NCBI RefSeq assembly: GCF_003255815.1
Contig: NC_037668.1
Location: 70,760,940 to 70,824,939 of the forward strand
DNA from: Theropithecus gelada
Taxonomy: Eukaryota; Chordata; Mammalia; Primates; Cercopithecidae
Reading direction: 5' to 3'
Length of the DNA: 64,000 bases
Below the pieces are notes generated by a model. That model did not search any database. It worked only from the letters and a program-made list of their open reading frames with translations, and was not told where the DNA came from. The translations under genes and the position numbers were made by a program. Below, piece by piece: positions 22,255 to 33,359 of the stretch; within the stretch, counting starts at the first letter, position 1, and each line of letters starts with the position of its first letter.

Positions 22255-22437
22255 TGCAAGGGGCATGGCTCGGAGTTCTGATTCCACATTTATCAGTTGC
22301 ATGGTCTCAGATTAGCCCCTTCCCCTTTCTGAGCCTCAGTTTCCTCCTCTGCCGATGGGGCTAATGATTCCTATAAGGCTGCTTTGAGGGCTAAGAAATA
22401 TTGTTTGTAAAGTGCTAGCCCAGAATCTGGCTCAGCT
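22255..22437 (+). repeat. MIR SINE
   Basis: cagttgcatggtctcagatt, then tctgagcctcagtttcctcc, then ctgccgatggggctaatgat and gtaaagtgctagccc. Confidence 0.85.
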
Positions 22438-23204
22438 CCCTCTCTGAGGGGTGTGTGTGTGTGTGTGTGTGCGTGCATACGTGTGTTTCCCACATGCACA
22501 CACATGGGTACTCATGTGCACATGCTCCACTGTGCCGGTTGGTCCAGGGTACAGGGTAAGTGCTCTAGATCACTCCTGCCTTCTGCGGTTTCTGACTTCT
22601 GTCTGTGCTGGGAACACAGCCACCCCAGAGAGACAGCCTTGGGTAGACAATCTCCCAACTACCTGTCTGGACCCACGTTGTCCTGAGGCCTCCCTGCTGC
22701 TCCAGACTGACTGTCACATGGGTGCAGTGGCCTGGAAAGGAGGATTGGGGTGGGCAGGAGACAGGCTCCCAAATCCGATTAGTGCCCACCCGCCATCCGG
22801 GGTGTTAGAGACTAAAGAGATTCTTCTTCTTAAAGGGTCAACTGCAAGTCTGGGATGGTGGCTGAGCTGAGCTTGGGACTCCAGGCCCCTCTAGAATGAA
22901 GTGGGAGCCAGGAGCAGACAGGGTCTCGACCTCAGAGAGCTTCCAGCCTGACAGAGAGAGCCGGAAGAGTCAGGCTGGCTCTGTGGCTGCCCGTGGTCTC
23001 GGGGCAGGAGGGCTCCAACTCTGCGCCTGGAAAAAGGAGGGGCAGAGGCTTGAGGGACTGGTAGAGACTGGGGAGAGAAGAAAGACACAGGGCATGATAG
23101 GCAAGAAGATCAGTGTGGGCAAAGTGGGAAAGCTGGACTGGGGAACGTACTTGTGTGTGTGTGTGTGTCTTGTGTACTAGGGAGAGGGTGCCCTAGGGGC
23201 CTTG
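22438..23204. other. Unassigned stretch with two GT microsatellites
   Basis: (GT)10 at 22451-22470 and a shorter run near 23152-23169. Frames at 22451-22870 and 22896-23180 (+) begin in or end at these runs and look non-coding. Confidence 0.5.
22451..22470. repeat. (GT)10 microsatellite
   Basis: Uninterrupted gt units followed by gcgtgcatacgtg. Confidence 0.9.
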
Positions 23205-23320
23205 GAGAATATAAAATCCAACTTTTCATTTTATTGGTGAGGAAGCTGAGGCTAGAGAAGGGAAGGTATGTGTCTCTGGTCAGTGAGGTCCTGACAGACT
23301 CCAGCTCAAGTCTAGGTTCT
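23205..23320 (-). repeat. Possible MIR fragment, antisense
   Basis: cttttcattttattggtgag, then gaagctgaggctagagaagg, then ggtcagtgaggtcctgac. Confidence 0.5.
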
Positions 23321-23559
23321 GCCTCCAATTCCTGGGTCCTAAAGACGGGGGTGCCAAGCTCAGCTGCCAAGTCCCTCCTTCCCTAGCCTTTTGCTGGTCC
23401 CATGGTGGTCTTGGTGAGGCAGAGCAGGGCCTTAGCAGTGATGTCTGCCTTCTGGCCAATGGGAGGTCTGGGGCTGGAGACTCTCACCTTGTCCAGGGGT
23501 CCCAAACAAACCCGGAGTGGCTGCTTACACCTGGGCCTGATCCATAAGGCATGTCCCAA

Positions 23560-23960
23560 GCCCAGACTCTGGACACCCAGAGAAGAACCCAACACTGAAC
23601 CCCAGGCCGGATGGGCTCCAACACCTATGCTAGAGAAAGCCCCAACCACCTGACCCAGAGAGAACTTACAACTGGGCTCTGAACACAGACAAAAGGTCCC
23701 AGCACCCGGCCCAGACGCATCTACACAGTCTGAGTTTCCATTGCAAACTCAGTACTGGATCCCTGCAACGCCATCCAGAAACTCCGTGAAGAACTGAACA
23801 TCCAAATGGGAGCACCCAGAGAGGGTCCCAGTACCCAAACCCTGAACACTAAGAGGAGATCCCAACACCCGAACCGGGTCCATTTGGATCTGCTTCCAGT
23901 CCAGACCCAGAACATCCTGATTAGATGCCTACAATTGACTCAGATCTGGAGCCCACACGG
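23560..23960. repeat. Degenerate tandem repeat, about 35-bp period
   Basis: Variants of a ccca-a-cacc-gaacc phrase recur: acccaacactgaacccc, gtcccagcacccggccc, gtcccagtacccaaacc, atcccaacacccgaacc and ccagacccagaacatc. The best-kept units near 23820-23930 are 34-35 bases apart. An old minisatellite is the simplest reading. Confidence 0.5.
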
Positions 23961-24159
23961 AATGGACTCACCCAGGCCCTCCCTCCTCTCCACCCCTCCT
24001 TGGTGAGGCTCATCCTGAGAGGTCTTCCAAGTTCCAAGACTTTTTCTGCCGAAATGTGTGATCATCGATCGGGATGACTGCGACTGGGGAAGGGGCCAGG
24101 AGGCTAGGCCTGTTCCCTTTGGGGGAAAAGGGAGGAGATCCAGTTTGCAGGGCTAGGGT

Positions 24160-24560
24160 GGGAGCAGGCAGGCGGAGTGTGCGCCCCTGCCCCTTCAACT
24201 CGGCGCGGGAGATGGGACCGAAGCTGTGCGGCCTCGGAGACCCTGCAGTCCCCTCACCGGGCGCCCCCAAACAGCCCGCGGGGCTCTGGGCGCGGGGCCA
24301 GGAAATCCGGCGCCGGCCCTTGAAGCGCACCCGGGCCGGGCGGGGGCGGCGGGGGCGGCGGGGGCGGGCTGGGCGCTGCCACCACGACCGCCCGCAGTAC
24401 AACGTGACTGCGCGGGCTCGGGTCCCCACCGGGACAAGGTGGCCTCTGTGCCGACCCAGCTGATTCCTCTCGGTCTGCAAATCCCTTCCGGCTGACATCC
24501 CTGCCGGCTGGGACCAGGCGTGGGAACGGGGAGCGGGGCTGGGGGCGAGGTGGGCGCTGA
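24160..24560. promoter_or_regulatory. CpG island, possible TATA-less promoter
   Basis: About 400 bases are GC-dominated and dense in CpG (cggcgcggg, gtgcggcctcgg, ccggcgccgg, gaccgcccgcag, actgcgcgggctcgg), while surrounding DNA is CpG-depleted as usual in primates. There are several GGGCGG GC boxes and no TATA box. Long frames on both strands (24010-24498 -, 24074-24463 +, 24195-24653 -) are expected by chance in such DNA. No exon or recognisable protein is attached, so the transcript (if any) and its direction are unknown. Confidence 0.7.
24341..24370 (+). repeat. (GGGGGCGGC)n GC-box array with G-quadruplex potential
   Basis: Three GGGGG runs separated by CGGC, followed by further G-runs, within the CpG island. 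This fits both multiple Sp1-type sites and the G-quadruplex pattern. Confidence 0.8.
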
Positions 24561-24689
24561 GGAGCGGAGCTCATTGGCGGGGTAGCAAAGGCTACCGTTC
24601 CCAAACAGTGAAGCCGAGGCTAGGAGAGGTCCAATCACTAGCCCAAGTCGCATAACCTGTTTCTTGGTTAAAGCCAGAGTTCTACATGA

Positions 24690-24845
24690 GGCCCCATGAT
24701 AAACTCTGTATTTGTTGTTGAGAGTTAAGTGGCGTTATTAGGCTCAGTTTATAAATGAAGGAATGTGAGGCTCAGAGTCGAAGCCGCCTGCCCAATGTCC
24801 TAAGACAAGAAGAGGATGAGGCTGGGACTGGAGCCTAGGACTGCC
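24690..24845 (-). repeat. MIR SINE, antisense
   Basis: ggcgttattaggctcagttt, then ataaatgaaggaatgtgagg, then ggctgggactggagcctagg. Confidence 0.65.
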
Positions 24846-26589
24846 TGCTCCAAACATGGGGGCCAGACAGTCCCAGCCGACCCCTGACCGCAGGTACTCA
24901 ATGACATCAAGCCGGAGGCTCTGCCATGGGCCCGTCACAGGGTCCCCCTGCTCAAGACCTTCTGTCTGGTTGGTTCAGTGTGGTGAACCCGGGGAATTAG
25001 TTCCGTTAATATGCTGGAGGACAGAAGTGGGGCTGAAGGAGGGAGACGGGGTGAGGGTGGAGGCGCCAGGTGGCTGGAGAGGGGACTGGGGGGCAATGCA
25101 TCTGAGAAATGGCTTTCCAGAAGCCCCTCTGCCCTCCCCTTGCAAGTGGGGAGGGAGCTGGAACCCCAGAGGCTGGAGACAGGGCCATGAGGGTGGGCTA
25201 GGGAGCCATCAGGATTCAGCCTCACCCTGGCCTCCCGGGAACAGGATGGGGATTGTCCGGTGAATTCTGTGGAATTAAAAAAATGGCGCCTTCTCAGCGG
25301 GGAGGGAGCTCGGCTGGTTCCCGGGACTGTCTGGCTTCTGTCCTGACTCCTACAACTGCGGCGGCTTGGAAGTTTTTTCCATTCCTCGACCAAGATTTGA
25401 CCTAGACAGGGAGTGCGGGGGCTCAGGGGAGGAGGGAGGATGGCAGGGCATGGGGGCGACTGCTGAGTGAACACATGATCTCCCGCTATGCATGTGCCTG
25501 TGTGTCTGCACAGAATGAGTATCTCTGTGATGCTCTTATACACATGTGTCTATAAGAATGGATCGTGGTGGCTCTGGTGGGGTGGGTGTATTGTATCTGT
25601 GGGTGCTGTTCGTGCCTGGGCACCTTGACCCTGCCAGGATGTGCGTTATCTCTCTGGGTCTGCGTGTTTGTGGCTGAACCTGTGTCTGTGAGTCTTTGTG
25701 TGTGTCTGGGTTTCCGCCCCCAACAGAGCCCTGAATGCCATTTTGCTGCCTGAATGTGCAGAGGAATGTGGGGGGCCAAGGGAGAGGGGAGCACATGTCC
25801 TGGGCTGTGGGCCTGCTGGTTGTGGAAAACTACTGAGGTCTCCTGGAGCTGGGCTGGGCAGGCCAGGCCCGGCCCAGAGCCAGGCTCTGCAGCTTTTGCC
25901 CTTCCAGGCTCCTCCCACCGTTTCTCTGCAGGGCTGGGGACCTGCTGAGATGGGTTCTTGGTGGAGCAGAGAGCATGGCCTCCCTCTCACCACTCCCCAG
26001 ATGGTTTCCCAGGCCTTGGGGGAAAAGTGAGGGGGTGAGATTAGTTTCCTCTGAAGTCCTTCCCAGCCCCAACATTCTCTCCATTCTGTGAATGTTAAAG
26101 GGATTTTAAAAAGGCAACTTCACCTCTATTTTGGGGGATGGTGAAAGCGGTAGGGACTGTTACAGCAAGAAGGGCTCCTAAAGATGATCTAGTTCCACCC
26201 TCTCCGTCTTACAGATGAGGGCACAGGCCCAGAGTAAGGGATCTGAATTCCCCAATCACCTTCTGGAAGGGCAAGGACCATGTTATCAGGTCCACTGTCT
26301 CCATCGCCTGTCCCCCATCATGCTGCATGACCTACTCTGCATAGAGGAAGAGGCATTTGAGAAGGCCTTGGAGGATGGGAGGTTGGGTTGAGGCTCTGGG
26401 TGGCAAGAAGACATGGGTTAAAGTGTGGAAGTGGGCAGCTGAGGAGTGCAGTCAGAGTGGAGAGTGGGGCAGTTGGACACACTGGGTCCTAGGACTGAAG
26501 TGGTGTGTCTGAGCTATACATGAGGGTCCCCGCAGGCCAGGTGGGAGCGTGTGGACTTTACCCTATAGGGGATTCTGGTAAGAGGTAAA
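24846..26589. other. Unassigned GC-rich stretch downstream of the CpG island
   Basis: No recognisable repeat except a GT-rich patch at 25480-25720. The 202-codon antisense frame 24935-25543 is proline/serine-rich low complexity with no domain. An aaaatggcgcc motif at 25280-25290 resembles a YY1 site. Traces of an old MIR-like patch lie at 26180-26270. Confidence 0.45.
25480..25720. repeat. Imperfect GT-rich tract
   Basis: Repeated tgtgtctg, tgtgtgtctggg and cctgtgtctgtg words. Confidence 0.55.
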
Positions 26590-27005
26590 ATTGCCATGTA
26601 GCTGAGTGGTTTAGGACGCATGATCTGCAGTCAAATCAGATTATCTTGTATTCTAATCCCAGCTCTAAGACTTTGGTAACTGTGTAAGTACACATCCCTG
26701 AGCAGGTTACTTAAACTCTCCATACCTCACTTTTCTCGTCATTGGAATGGAGGTAGTAGGCCATGCACGGTGGCTTGCATCTACAATCCCAGCACTTTGG
26801 GAGGCCAAGACAGGAAGATAGCTTGAGTCTAGGAGTTTGAGACCAGCCTGGACAATGTAGTGAGGCCTTGTCTCTATTAAGAAAAAAAGAAAAAGAAATG
26901 GAGATAATGATAGTATTTCCCTCCCATGGTTGTCTTGAGGAATAAAGGAGAATACAGGCAAAGCCCTCAATGCCTGACCCTGGTCAGTGCTCAGTAATAG
27001 CTGTG
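26590..27005 (+). repeat. MIR SINE split by an Alu monomer
   Basis: gctgagtggtttaggacgca, then cagctctaagactttggtaa and ctctccatacctcacttttc precede the Alu. agataatgatagtatttccc and tcagtgctcagtaatagctg follow it. Confidence 0.85.
26759..26895 (+). mobile_element. Free left Alu monomer (FLAM-like)
   Basis: A single arm ending in an A-rich tail, flanked by aatggaggtagta and aatggagataatg, which are parts of the host MIR. Confidence 0.85.
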
Positions 27006-27834
27006 ATGCTTCTGGTGGTGAGCCCTGTATTTAAGGCTAGTCTGGAGGAACAGAGAGAGGGTGGGGATACCAGTGGGGAGTTCACAAGAATCATGTGGAT
27101 GAGCTGCCACACTGAGGTCCATGATGCTGTCCCCTGGGTTAACTGGCTGGTGTCCTCAGCAGGGCTGCAGGAACGTGGGCAGAACCCCCTCCACTGAGTG
27201 GCCTTGAGTTTGTCCCTGGGTGACCAGCACCTGAAAAAGCATTTTCAGAGGAGGATTGGTGGGATGGGGAGGAGACTGGGGAGAGATGGGGCTCAGCTTC
27301 TGACAGCCTGAGGGTAGCGGGGCGGGGCCCAGGAGAGATTTGGGAAGTGCAGGTCTCTCATTGCTCGCAGTGCTGGAAGTTGCTGGTTTGGGTGAGGTCA
27401 TGCACGAGCCTAAGAGAGAGGAAAAGGGCCCTGCAACCCAGGGAACCCCTTTTGAGCCAGACCCTTGGGAGAAGCAGCAGCCACAGGGGCTTAGGAAACC
27501 AAGGCAAGCTGTGGTCAGAGAAGGTGAGGAAAGAGTGTGCTTCAGGGAGGGAGTAGTCAAGAGAGCCCCGTCTGGGGAAACATCAAGGCAAGGAGGTAGA
27601 GGTGGAGTAAAAGGCAGCACAGAGGCTGTGGGCTTTGGCAATGAAGAGGCCACCTCTGTAGAATCCGCTTCTCAGAAGAGGGAACAAAACCCAGCTGCGG
27701 CTAGGTGAGGGATTAATTAATGGGACGGGGAAGTGGAGACAGAGGCAGGTGTCCTGTGACTGCTCAGAAGCTTGGCTGAGGAGAAGGGGGAATGACTTGT
27801 GGCAGTCAGACAGGGGAGGTTCGGAGCCTTCTGG
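27006..27834. other. Unassigned stretch
   Basis: No gene recognised. A 165-codon antisense frame (27156-27653) and a 122-codon sense frame (27340-27708) overlap. Neither has a domain, and the mirrored pair suggests low stop-codon content rather than coding. Traces near 27480-27600 could be a very old interspersed repeat. Confidence 0.45.
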
Positions 27835-27960
27835 GGTTGGGGTGACAGGGGTGATATTCTCATATTTCCGGTGCAGAAACTGAGGCTCAGGGAGTTAAGA
27901 AGCTTGTGCAAAGTCATGATAAATTATTGGGGGTGGCAGCCCAAGATCTCTGACTCTTAA
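27835..27960 (-). repeat. MIR SINE, antisense
   Basis: gatattctcatatttccggt, then gcagaaactgaggctcaggg, then ttgtgcaaagtcatgataaa. Confidence 0.75.
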
Positions 27961-27979
27961 TGTAGTGATTTTCTAAACA

Positions 27980-28300
27980 GACAATTGAAATAGTGTAATA
28001 CATACACACACATGGATATTAGTTCTGATCGTAGAAGTAAAACATGTTCATGGGAGAAATCTAGAAACATATGCAAAAGTGTAAGAGAAAAACAAAAAAA
28101 TCACCTGTAATTCTACCACACAGAGATAAGCGTTTTTACCATTGTGTGTCGTGACTTTCTACTTTTTTCCTCTGCCAGTATACATAAATACATACCGGGA
28201 TCATGTTGCCCAAGTTGTTTTGTAAATCCCTTGTTTCATTTAGCAACACAGCATAAATGCTTTTCCGTAAGAATAACTATTCCTTGAGAATTTTTTTCTC
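27980..28300. repeat. Probable ancient L1M-type 3' fragment
   Basis: aaaacatgttcatgggagaa, then tcacctgtaattctaccaca, then cagagataagcgtttttacc and gggatcatgttgcccaagtt resemble old L1 3' UTR sequence. Family and direction are uncertain. Confidence 0.45.
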
Positions 28301-28594
28301 TTTTAGCCCACAGTCCAGGCAGGAAGATAAGACTTACAGATGGGATTCTACAGTAAGCAGTCGAGCAAAATTCATGAGATGGTGGGGAAATGGCTGGATC
28401 CCTGGACTGGGAGCACAGTGGGCTGGCTCTTTGGCTCCTGACTTGTCCACTGATTCATTATGTGGCCTTCAGCACACATAACGTATTTGGGCCTCAGAAT
28501 CCCAAATAGCTCCAAAGGGTTATCAATGAGTCTCTCAAGGCAAGCTGTCACCATGGCAAAAGGGTTGAGGGAGAGTCTTAGAAAATGAAACCAT

Positions 28595-28902
28595 ACCGGG
28601 CATGGTGGCTCACACTTGTAATCTCAGCACTTTGGGAAGCTGAGGTGGGCGGATCACCTTGGGTCAGGAGTTCAAGACCAGCCTGGCCAACATGGTGAAA
28701 CCACGTCTCTAAAATACAAAAATTAGCCAGGTGTGGTGGCACGTGCCTGTAGTCCCAGCCACTTGAGAGGCTGAGGCAAGAGAATCACTTGAATCCAGGA
28801 AGTGAAGGCTGCAGTGAGTTGAGATCATACCACGGCACTCCAGCCTGGGCAACAGAGGGAAACTCCATCTCAAACAAAACAAAACAAAACAAAACAAAAA
28901 CC
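28595..28902 (+). mobile_element. Alu
   Basis: Full dimer starting accgggcatggtggct with a (CAAAA)n tail. Confidence 0.94.
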
Positions 28903-29041
28903 CAACAACAAGAACAAAAAGGAAAGGAAATCACATCATCATGATTCCGCAGGTCAATTTCATCATCTGAAACTTGGGAAGTGTGTTTACCTACCTTGCC
29001 TACCAGGATTGGTGATAATCAAATTAGATTAATTATTATTT

Positions 29042-29332
29042 ATTGTATTTGAGATGGAATCTTGCTCTGTCACCCAGGCTGGAGTGCAGTGGTGTGATCT
29101 CAGCTTACTGCAGCCTCTGCCTCCCGGGTTCCAGCAATTCTCCTGCCTCAGCCTCCCAGGTAGCTGGGATTACAGGCACATGCCACTACACCTGGCTAAT
29201 TGTTGTATTTTTCATAGAGACTGGGTTTCACCATGTAGGCCAAGCTGGTCTTGAACTCCTGGTGTCAGGTGATCTGCCCGCATTGGCTTCCCAAAATGCT
29301 AGGATTACAGGTGTGGGCCACCATGCCTGGCC
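29042..29332 (-). mobile_element. Alu, antisense
   Basis: tttgagatggaatcttgctc to accatgcctggcc; agattaattattat flanks both sides. Confidence 0.95.
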
Positions 29333-29364
29333 TAGATTAATTATTATGATGTCTAAAAACAACT

Positions 29365-29590
29365 AATATTTGGACAATGTTTTGCTGTTTACCCACATTA
29401 TCTCACTTAATCATTCTAACAATCCTGTGGGGTAGGTACTGTTTTTGTATTCTATGTTTCCGGATAAGGGAACCATGGCTTGGAGAGGTGGTGTCACTTG
29501 TTCAAGGTCAAAGGTAGTGAGTGGTAGAGTTGGGATTCAAACCTAGGTCTCCTCGTTACTAAAGCCATGAATCTTTGCTCTGTGCCCTTG
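29365..29590 (-). repeat. MIR SINE, antisense
   Basis: ttatctcacttaatcattct, then gtggggtaggtactgttttt, then cttgttcaaggtcaaaggta and gttgggattcaaaccta. Confidence 0.88.
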
Positions 29591-29854
29591 TGACGTGTGA
29601 TGCAGGCCTGCAGAGCAGTAGAGGGACATGCAACAGAGGACAAGAGAAAAAATGGAAAGTCAAGCTGCTTCATCCTTGGTTTAGCCGTTGTTGGCCCAGG
29701 TACCAACATCTGTGGGGAGTTGCCGCCCCCTGGTGTTCTATATGTGATATGTCCTGGAAGGGAGGAGAGCTAGTAATCTGCCTTCTCCACAATAAAAGTG
29801 GGGTGGAATGAGCTCAGAATAACCCTAGCTTGTCCTTTTAAGAGTCAGGACGGG

Positions 29855-29878
29855 GGTGGTGGTGGTGGTGGTGGTGGG
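29855..29878. repeat. (GGT)7 trinucleotide repeat
   Basis: ggggtggt units in a row, ending gggtgc. The region 29591-30199 otherwise shows no repeat or gene. Confidence 0.85.
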
Positions 29879-30199
29879 TGCATATTTCGCCCAACAGTTC
29901 TGGGTAGAAGCTTGGTATATTTCAGCCCCTACTTGCTCCTTATCTGGGTGCCCTAATGTGGAGTTGGTGGCCACTTTGACAATATTCTTTCCGACTCAAG
30001 TGCTAGTTAGAAGGGTGTTACATCATAATTATTCTTTAAACTCTACATTAATGTTTCATATGCACTTCTCTATCCATGATACAACTCAATAGAAAAAATA
30101 GGATTTCTGGCAATTCTTAGGGAATAATTTTTACTCTGGGCTGAAAAAATTTGTCATTGGCATAGCATCAAATGGCAGAGTGGTACAGCCAACACCTGA

Positions 30200-30310
30200 A
30201 GATGTATACTTTAAAGGGCTTTTTCACCTGTTACCTCATTTTACAGTACCATAGCCTTCCAAGGAAGGTATTTATTTTCATTTTACATATGAGAAAATAG
30301 GCTCAAGATT
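30200..30310 (-). repeat. Possible MIR fragment, antisense
   Basis: cctgttacctcattttacag, then ttattttcattttacatatg and agaaaataggctcaag. Confidence 0.55.
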
Positions 30311-30399
30311 CCCCCGAACCCCGCCATCCACCTGTTTGAAGCCAGGGAACTTTCCAAAACCCCACTCTGCCCCCTTGTGGCAGCCCTTATGGCTTACTC

Positions 30400-31211
30400 A
30401 GTAAATAGGCCACATGGCATGCCCAAATGAGACCCATGTTGCCTCCAAAATCTAATATGTGGTGCTTCTTTCTTTGTGATGGGAGATGCCAGATGCAACA
30501 ACTATCCTTAATCTTGCAAGGGATATTTTCATGTTCACCTTATAAAGGATATTTTGATGTGCTAGAGAGCCCTGGAAGCAAGAAATTTCACTAAGATGAT
30601 AGATTCCTTAGTTTTTGTTTGGGATTTGTTCCATACCATCTGGTATATATGTGTCTTACCAGCATGTCTAGGGTATCAAGTAGTATTCACCTAGTCCAAT
30701 CAATATGATTTTATCAGTGTAGTAGGCCAGCATGATCTCCCATGAAATGGTGAAATGATTAGGTCCTAGCAGGCTAGATTTTGATAGAGGGCTGGAGAGT
30801 TGATATAGCTTTGAGTGAAGAAAGTGAAGGTGTATTGTTAACTCCACTGGGTAAATGAATTCTACTTCTAGAGGTCCCCACTGACTGGCATTCCTAGCTC
30901 TCTGTCTTTGGATATCTTATTGTATAGTGTATAGGAAGTTTTGGCCTTTCTCCTTAATATAATGTAGGCCACCATTAAGTCCAAGTTTCAGTTAGCTGGC
31001 CCAGTAAGCTGTTATAGCCACTCTCAGTTTCTTGAGCTAACATATCTGTATCAATGAATTCAGTGCAATCAAAAATTACATTTTTCTCTGTCTGGTATAA
31101 CACTCTTGTAATCCACTTCCGTAAATATTTCCCAGGCTTTTACTAGTATAGCCTTGCAAAACGTATACTGGCAACACCTTGCAGTTCTTTTAGTGTTTTT
31201 GATATCTATTC
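30400..31211 (-). mobile_element. ERV-L-class internal (pol/RT) relic, antisense
   Basis: On the minus strand near 30690-30740 the frame reads YYTDKIILIG, in the place of the RT active-site box (first aspartate kept, second replaced by lysine). The plus strand carries agggctggagagttgatata and gtgaaggtgtattgttaact, phrases typical of antisense ERV-L/MaLR-associated pol. Stops and indels are frequent. No LTR is recognisable on the left; an Alu cuts the right side. Confidence 0.6.
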
Positions 31212-31514
31212 TTTTTTTTTTTTTTTTTTTTTTTGACAGAATCTTGCTCTATCACCCGGGCTAGAGTACAGTGGCGTGATCTTGGCTCGCTACAACCTCC
31301 ATCTCCCGGGTTCAAGCAATTCTCCTGCCTCAACCTCCTGAGTAGCTGGGATTACAGGTACCCACCACCAAACCCGGCTAATTTTTGTATTTTTAGTAGA
31401 GACGGGGTTTTGTCATATTGGCCAAGCTGGTCTTGAACTCCTGACCTCAGGTGATCCGCCTGCCTCAGCCTCCCAAAATGCTGGGATTACAGGCATGAGT
31501 CACTGTGCCTGGCC
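31212..31514 (-). mobile_element. Alu, antisense
   Basis: Long T-run, then gacagaatcttgctctatca through actgtgcctggcc. Confidence 0.95.
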
Positions 31515-32240
31515 CCCTATTTTTTCTTAATTTGTATAAATTTAAGGTTGTACAAGTGTAGTTGTGTTACATGGATATTTTGAGTAGTGATGAAATCTGG
31601 GCTTTTAGTGTATCCCTCACCTGAATAGTGTACATTGTACCCATTAAGTAATTTCTCATCCCCCACCCTCCTCCCACCCCTCCATCCAATGTCTATCATT
31701 CCACACTCTATGCCCCATGTGTACACATTATTTAGCTCCCACTTATAAGTGAGAGCATGTGGTATTTGACTGTTTCAGTGTAGTTTCACTTAGGATAATG
31801 GCCTCTAGTTCCATCCATTTTGCTGCAAAAATATGATTTCATTCTTTTTTATGGCTGCATAGTATTCCATTGTGTATATATACCACAAGGTTTTTTTTTT
31901 TTTTTTTTTTTTTTTTGAGACAAGTCTCGCTCATGTCCTCCAGGCTGGAGTGCAATGGCATGATCTCGGCTCACTGCAACCTCTGCCTCCCGGGTTCAAG
32001 GGATTTTCCTGCCTCAGCTTCCCTGGTAGCTGGGATTACAGGTGCCTGCCACCACGCCCGGCTAATTTTTGTATTTTCAGTAGAGACGGGGTTTCACCAT
32101 GTTGTCTAGGCTGGTCTCAAACTCCTGACCTCAGGTGATCCACTCTCCTCAGCCTCCCAAAGTGCTGGGATTACAGGCGTGAGCCAACGCGCCCAGCCTA
32201 TATACCACATTTTCTTTATTCAATCATCCGTTTGGTTCCT
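31515..32240 (-). mobile_element. L1 3' end, antisense, split by an Alu
   Basis: aatttctcatcccccaccct, then ttatttagctcccacttata, then gtgagagcatgtggtatttg and atggctgcatagtattccat are the reverse of the L1 ORF2 end and 3' UTR. After the Alu it resumes with tataccacattttctttatt and stops near 32240, so it is 5'-truncated. Confidence 0.9.
31889..32198 (-). mobile_element. Alu, antisense, nested in L1
   Basis: It interrupts the L1 at a tataccaca site that is duplicated on both sides (31879 and 32201). Confidence 0.95.
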
Positions 32241-33341
32241 ATTCTTGAATCACACTTTGTAGTCCTGTAGTCCTTCTCTTTCTCTTTGGGTCTATTGCGA
32301 CTTAAGTATTATTATGTGCCTGGAAGGAATGATGGATCATGCATATGGATTTTGAAAAGAATCAGTATGCCTCTTCAAGGTGACTACCTCTAGCAAGGTA
32401 ACTATAGAATCTTCAGGAAAGGGGCAGCTAACACCTTCAGATGAAAGGAAGGGCTGCTTTTTATGGCAAAAGAGAACTAGTATAATTTGGGGGCTCAAGG
32501 GGGTTTAAATCTACCCAAATGCCCCTATTACAATTCTCAGAGTCTGTCTTTTTCTATCAACAATATAACTTTATATTTAAAAAGCAAGGTTGTGAATTTA
32601 ATTTATATGTAATTTGGTCAACCACAGGAACAGATTCTGGTTTTCATAAATCTAGATTTTGCACTACAAAAAATAAGGGATTCCCTCAAATTGGTCATAT
32701 TTTCTGGCTTTCTACCTATGTAGCCAGCTGAGAATTTAAAGCTCTGACCTTGCCATATTATTTCTCCAACATGCTCAGAAGAAACCAGCCTGTGCTATAG
32801 TCTTTGTATTCCTTATTTCTATCATAATGTTCTTTTTAAAATCTATTTTTTATTCCTCTTTTCTTTGCCAACTAAGAAGCAGTACTGGAATTTTTATGAT
32901 AATGTTCCATTACTATAGCTACTGAGTAATAAGAAGCTTATTAAGGTAATTTTACACAGTATTTTAAATAATATATGGAACCCATCATGTGAGGTCAGGT
33001 GTGAAATTCTCCTCTTGTGACATCATGTCAGAGCTCAAAAAGTTCTAGGCTTTAGACGATTTTGGATTAAGCTACTTATTAATAGCCTTGTCATTGGTAG
33101 GCCCTTGATTATAACCATTTATAGGTAATAATTAAAGTAACTGCATTAATGTTGCATCCCATGGACTAGCAGTGTGCCGCCTTTTCCAACATGGATATGA
33201 CAGCCACATATCATAAGAAGACATGAACAGATCTGAGTGACGTCATGGGTGGGTTGTGTCAAACCCAGTTTAGGTGCCTCCTTAGATTTGCTCATGTCGC
33301 CTGCTCCAGGACCCCACCTTTTGTTCAGTGGAGAGCCCTGT
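32241..33341. other. AT-rich stretch, possibly old retroviral internal sequence
   Basis: No gene. Phrases at 32520-32720 (ctcagagtctgtctttttct, ccacaggaacagattctggt) resemble antisense MaLR/ERV-L gag, but I cannot place a diagnostic motif. 33050-33340 is unassigned. Confidence 0.35.
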
Positions 33342-33359
33342 CCCCCCCCCCCCCCCCCC
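33342..33359. repeat. Poly-C tract (C18)
   Basis: Eighteen consecutive cytosines. Such runs are rare in primate DNA and error-prone in sequencing. Confidence 0.9.

Noticed and set aside
24010..24653. Long overlapping frames on both strands (up to 162 codons)
   Set aside because: They lie in the CpG island, where GC-rich DNA has few stops. They are Arg/Pro/Gly-rich with no domain, and opposite strands are equally open.
24935..25543. 202-codon antisense frame
   Set aside because: Proline/serine-rich low complexity, no domain or splice frame; the composition alone explains the length.
27156..27708. 165-codon antisense and 122-codon sense frames
   Set aside because: They overlap each other and show no motif; probably chance or an eroded repeat.
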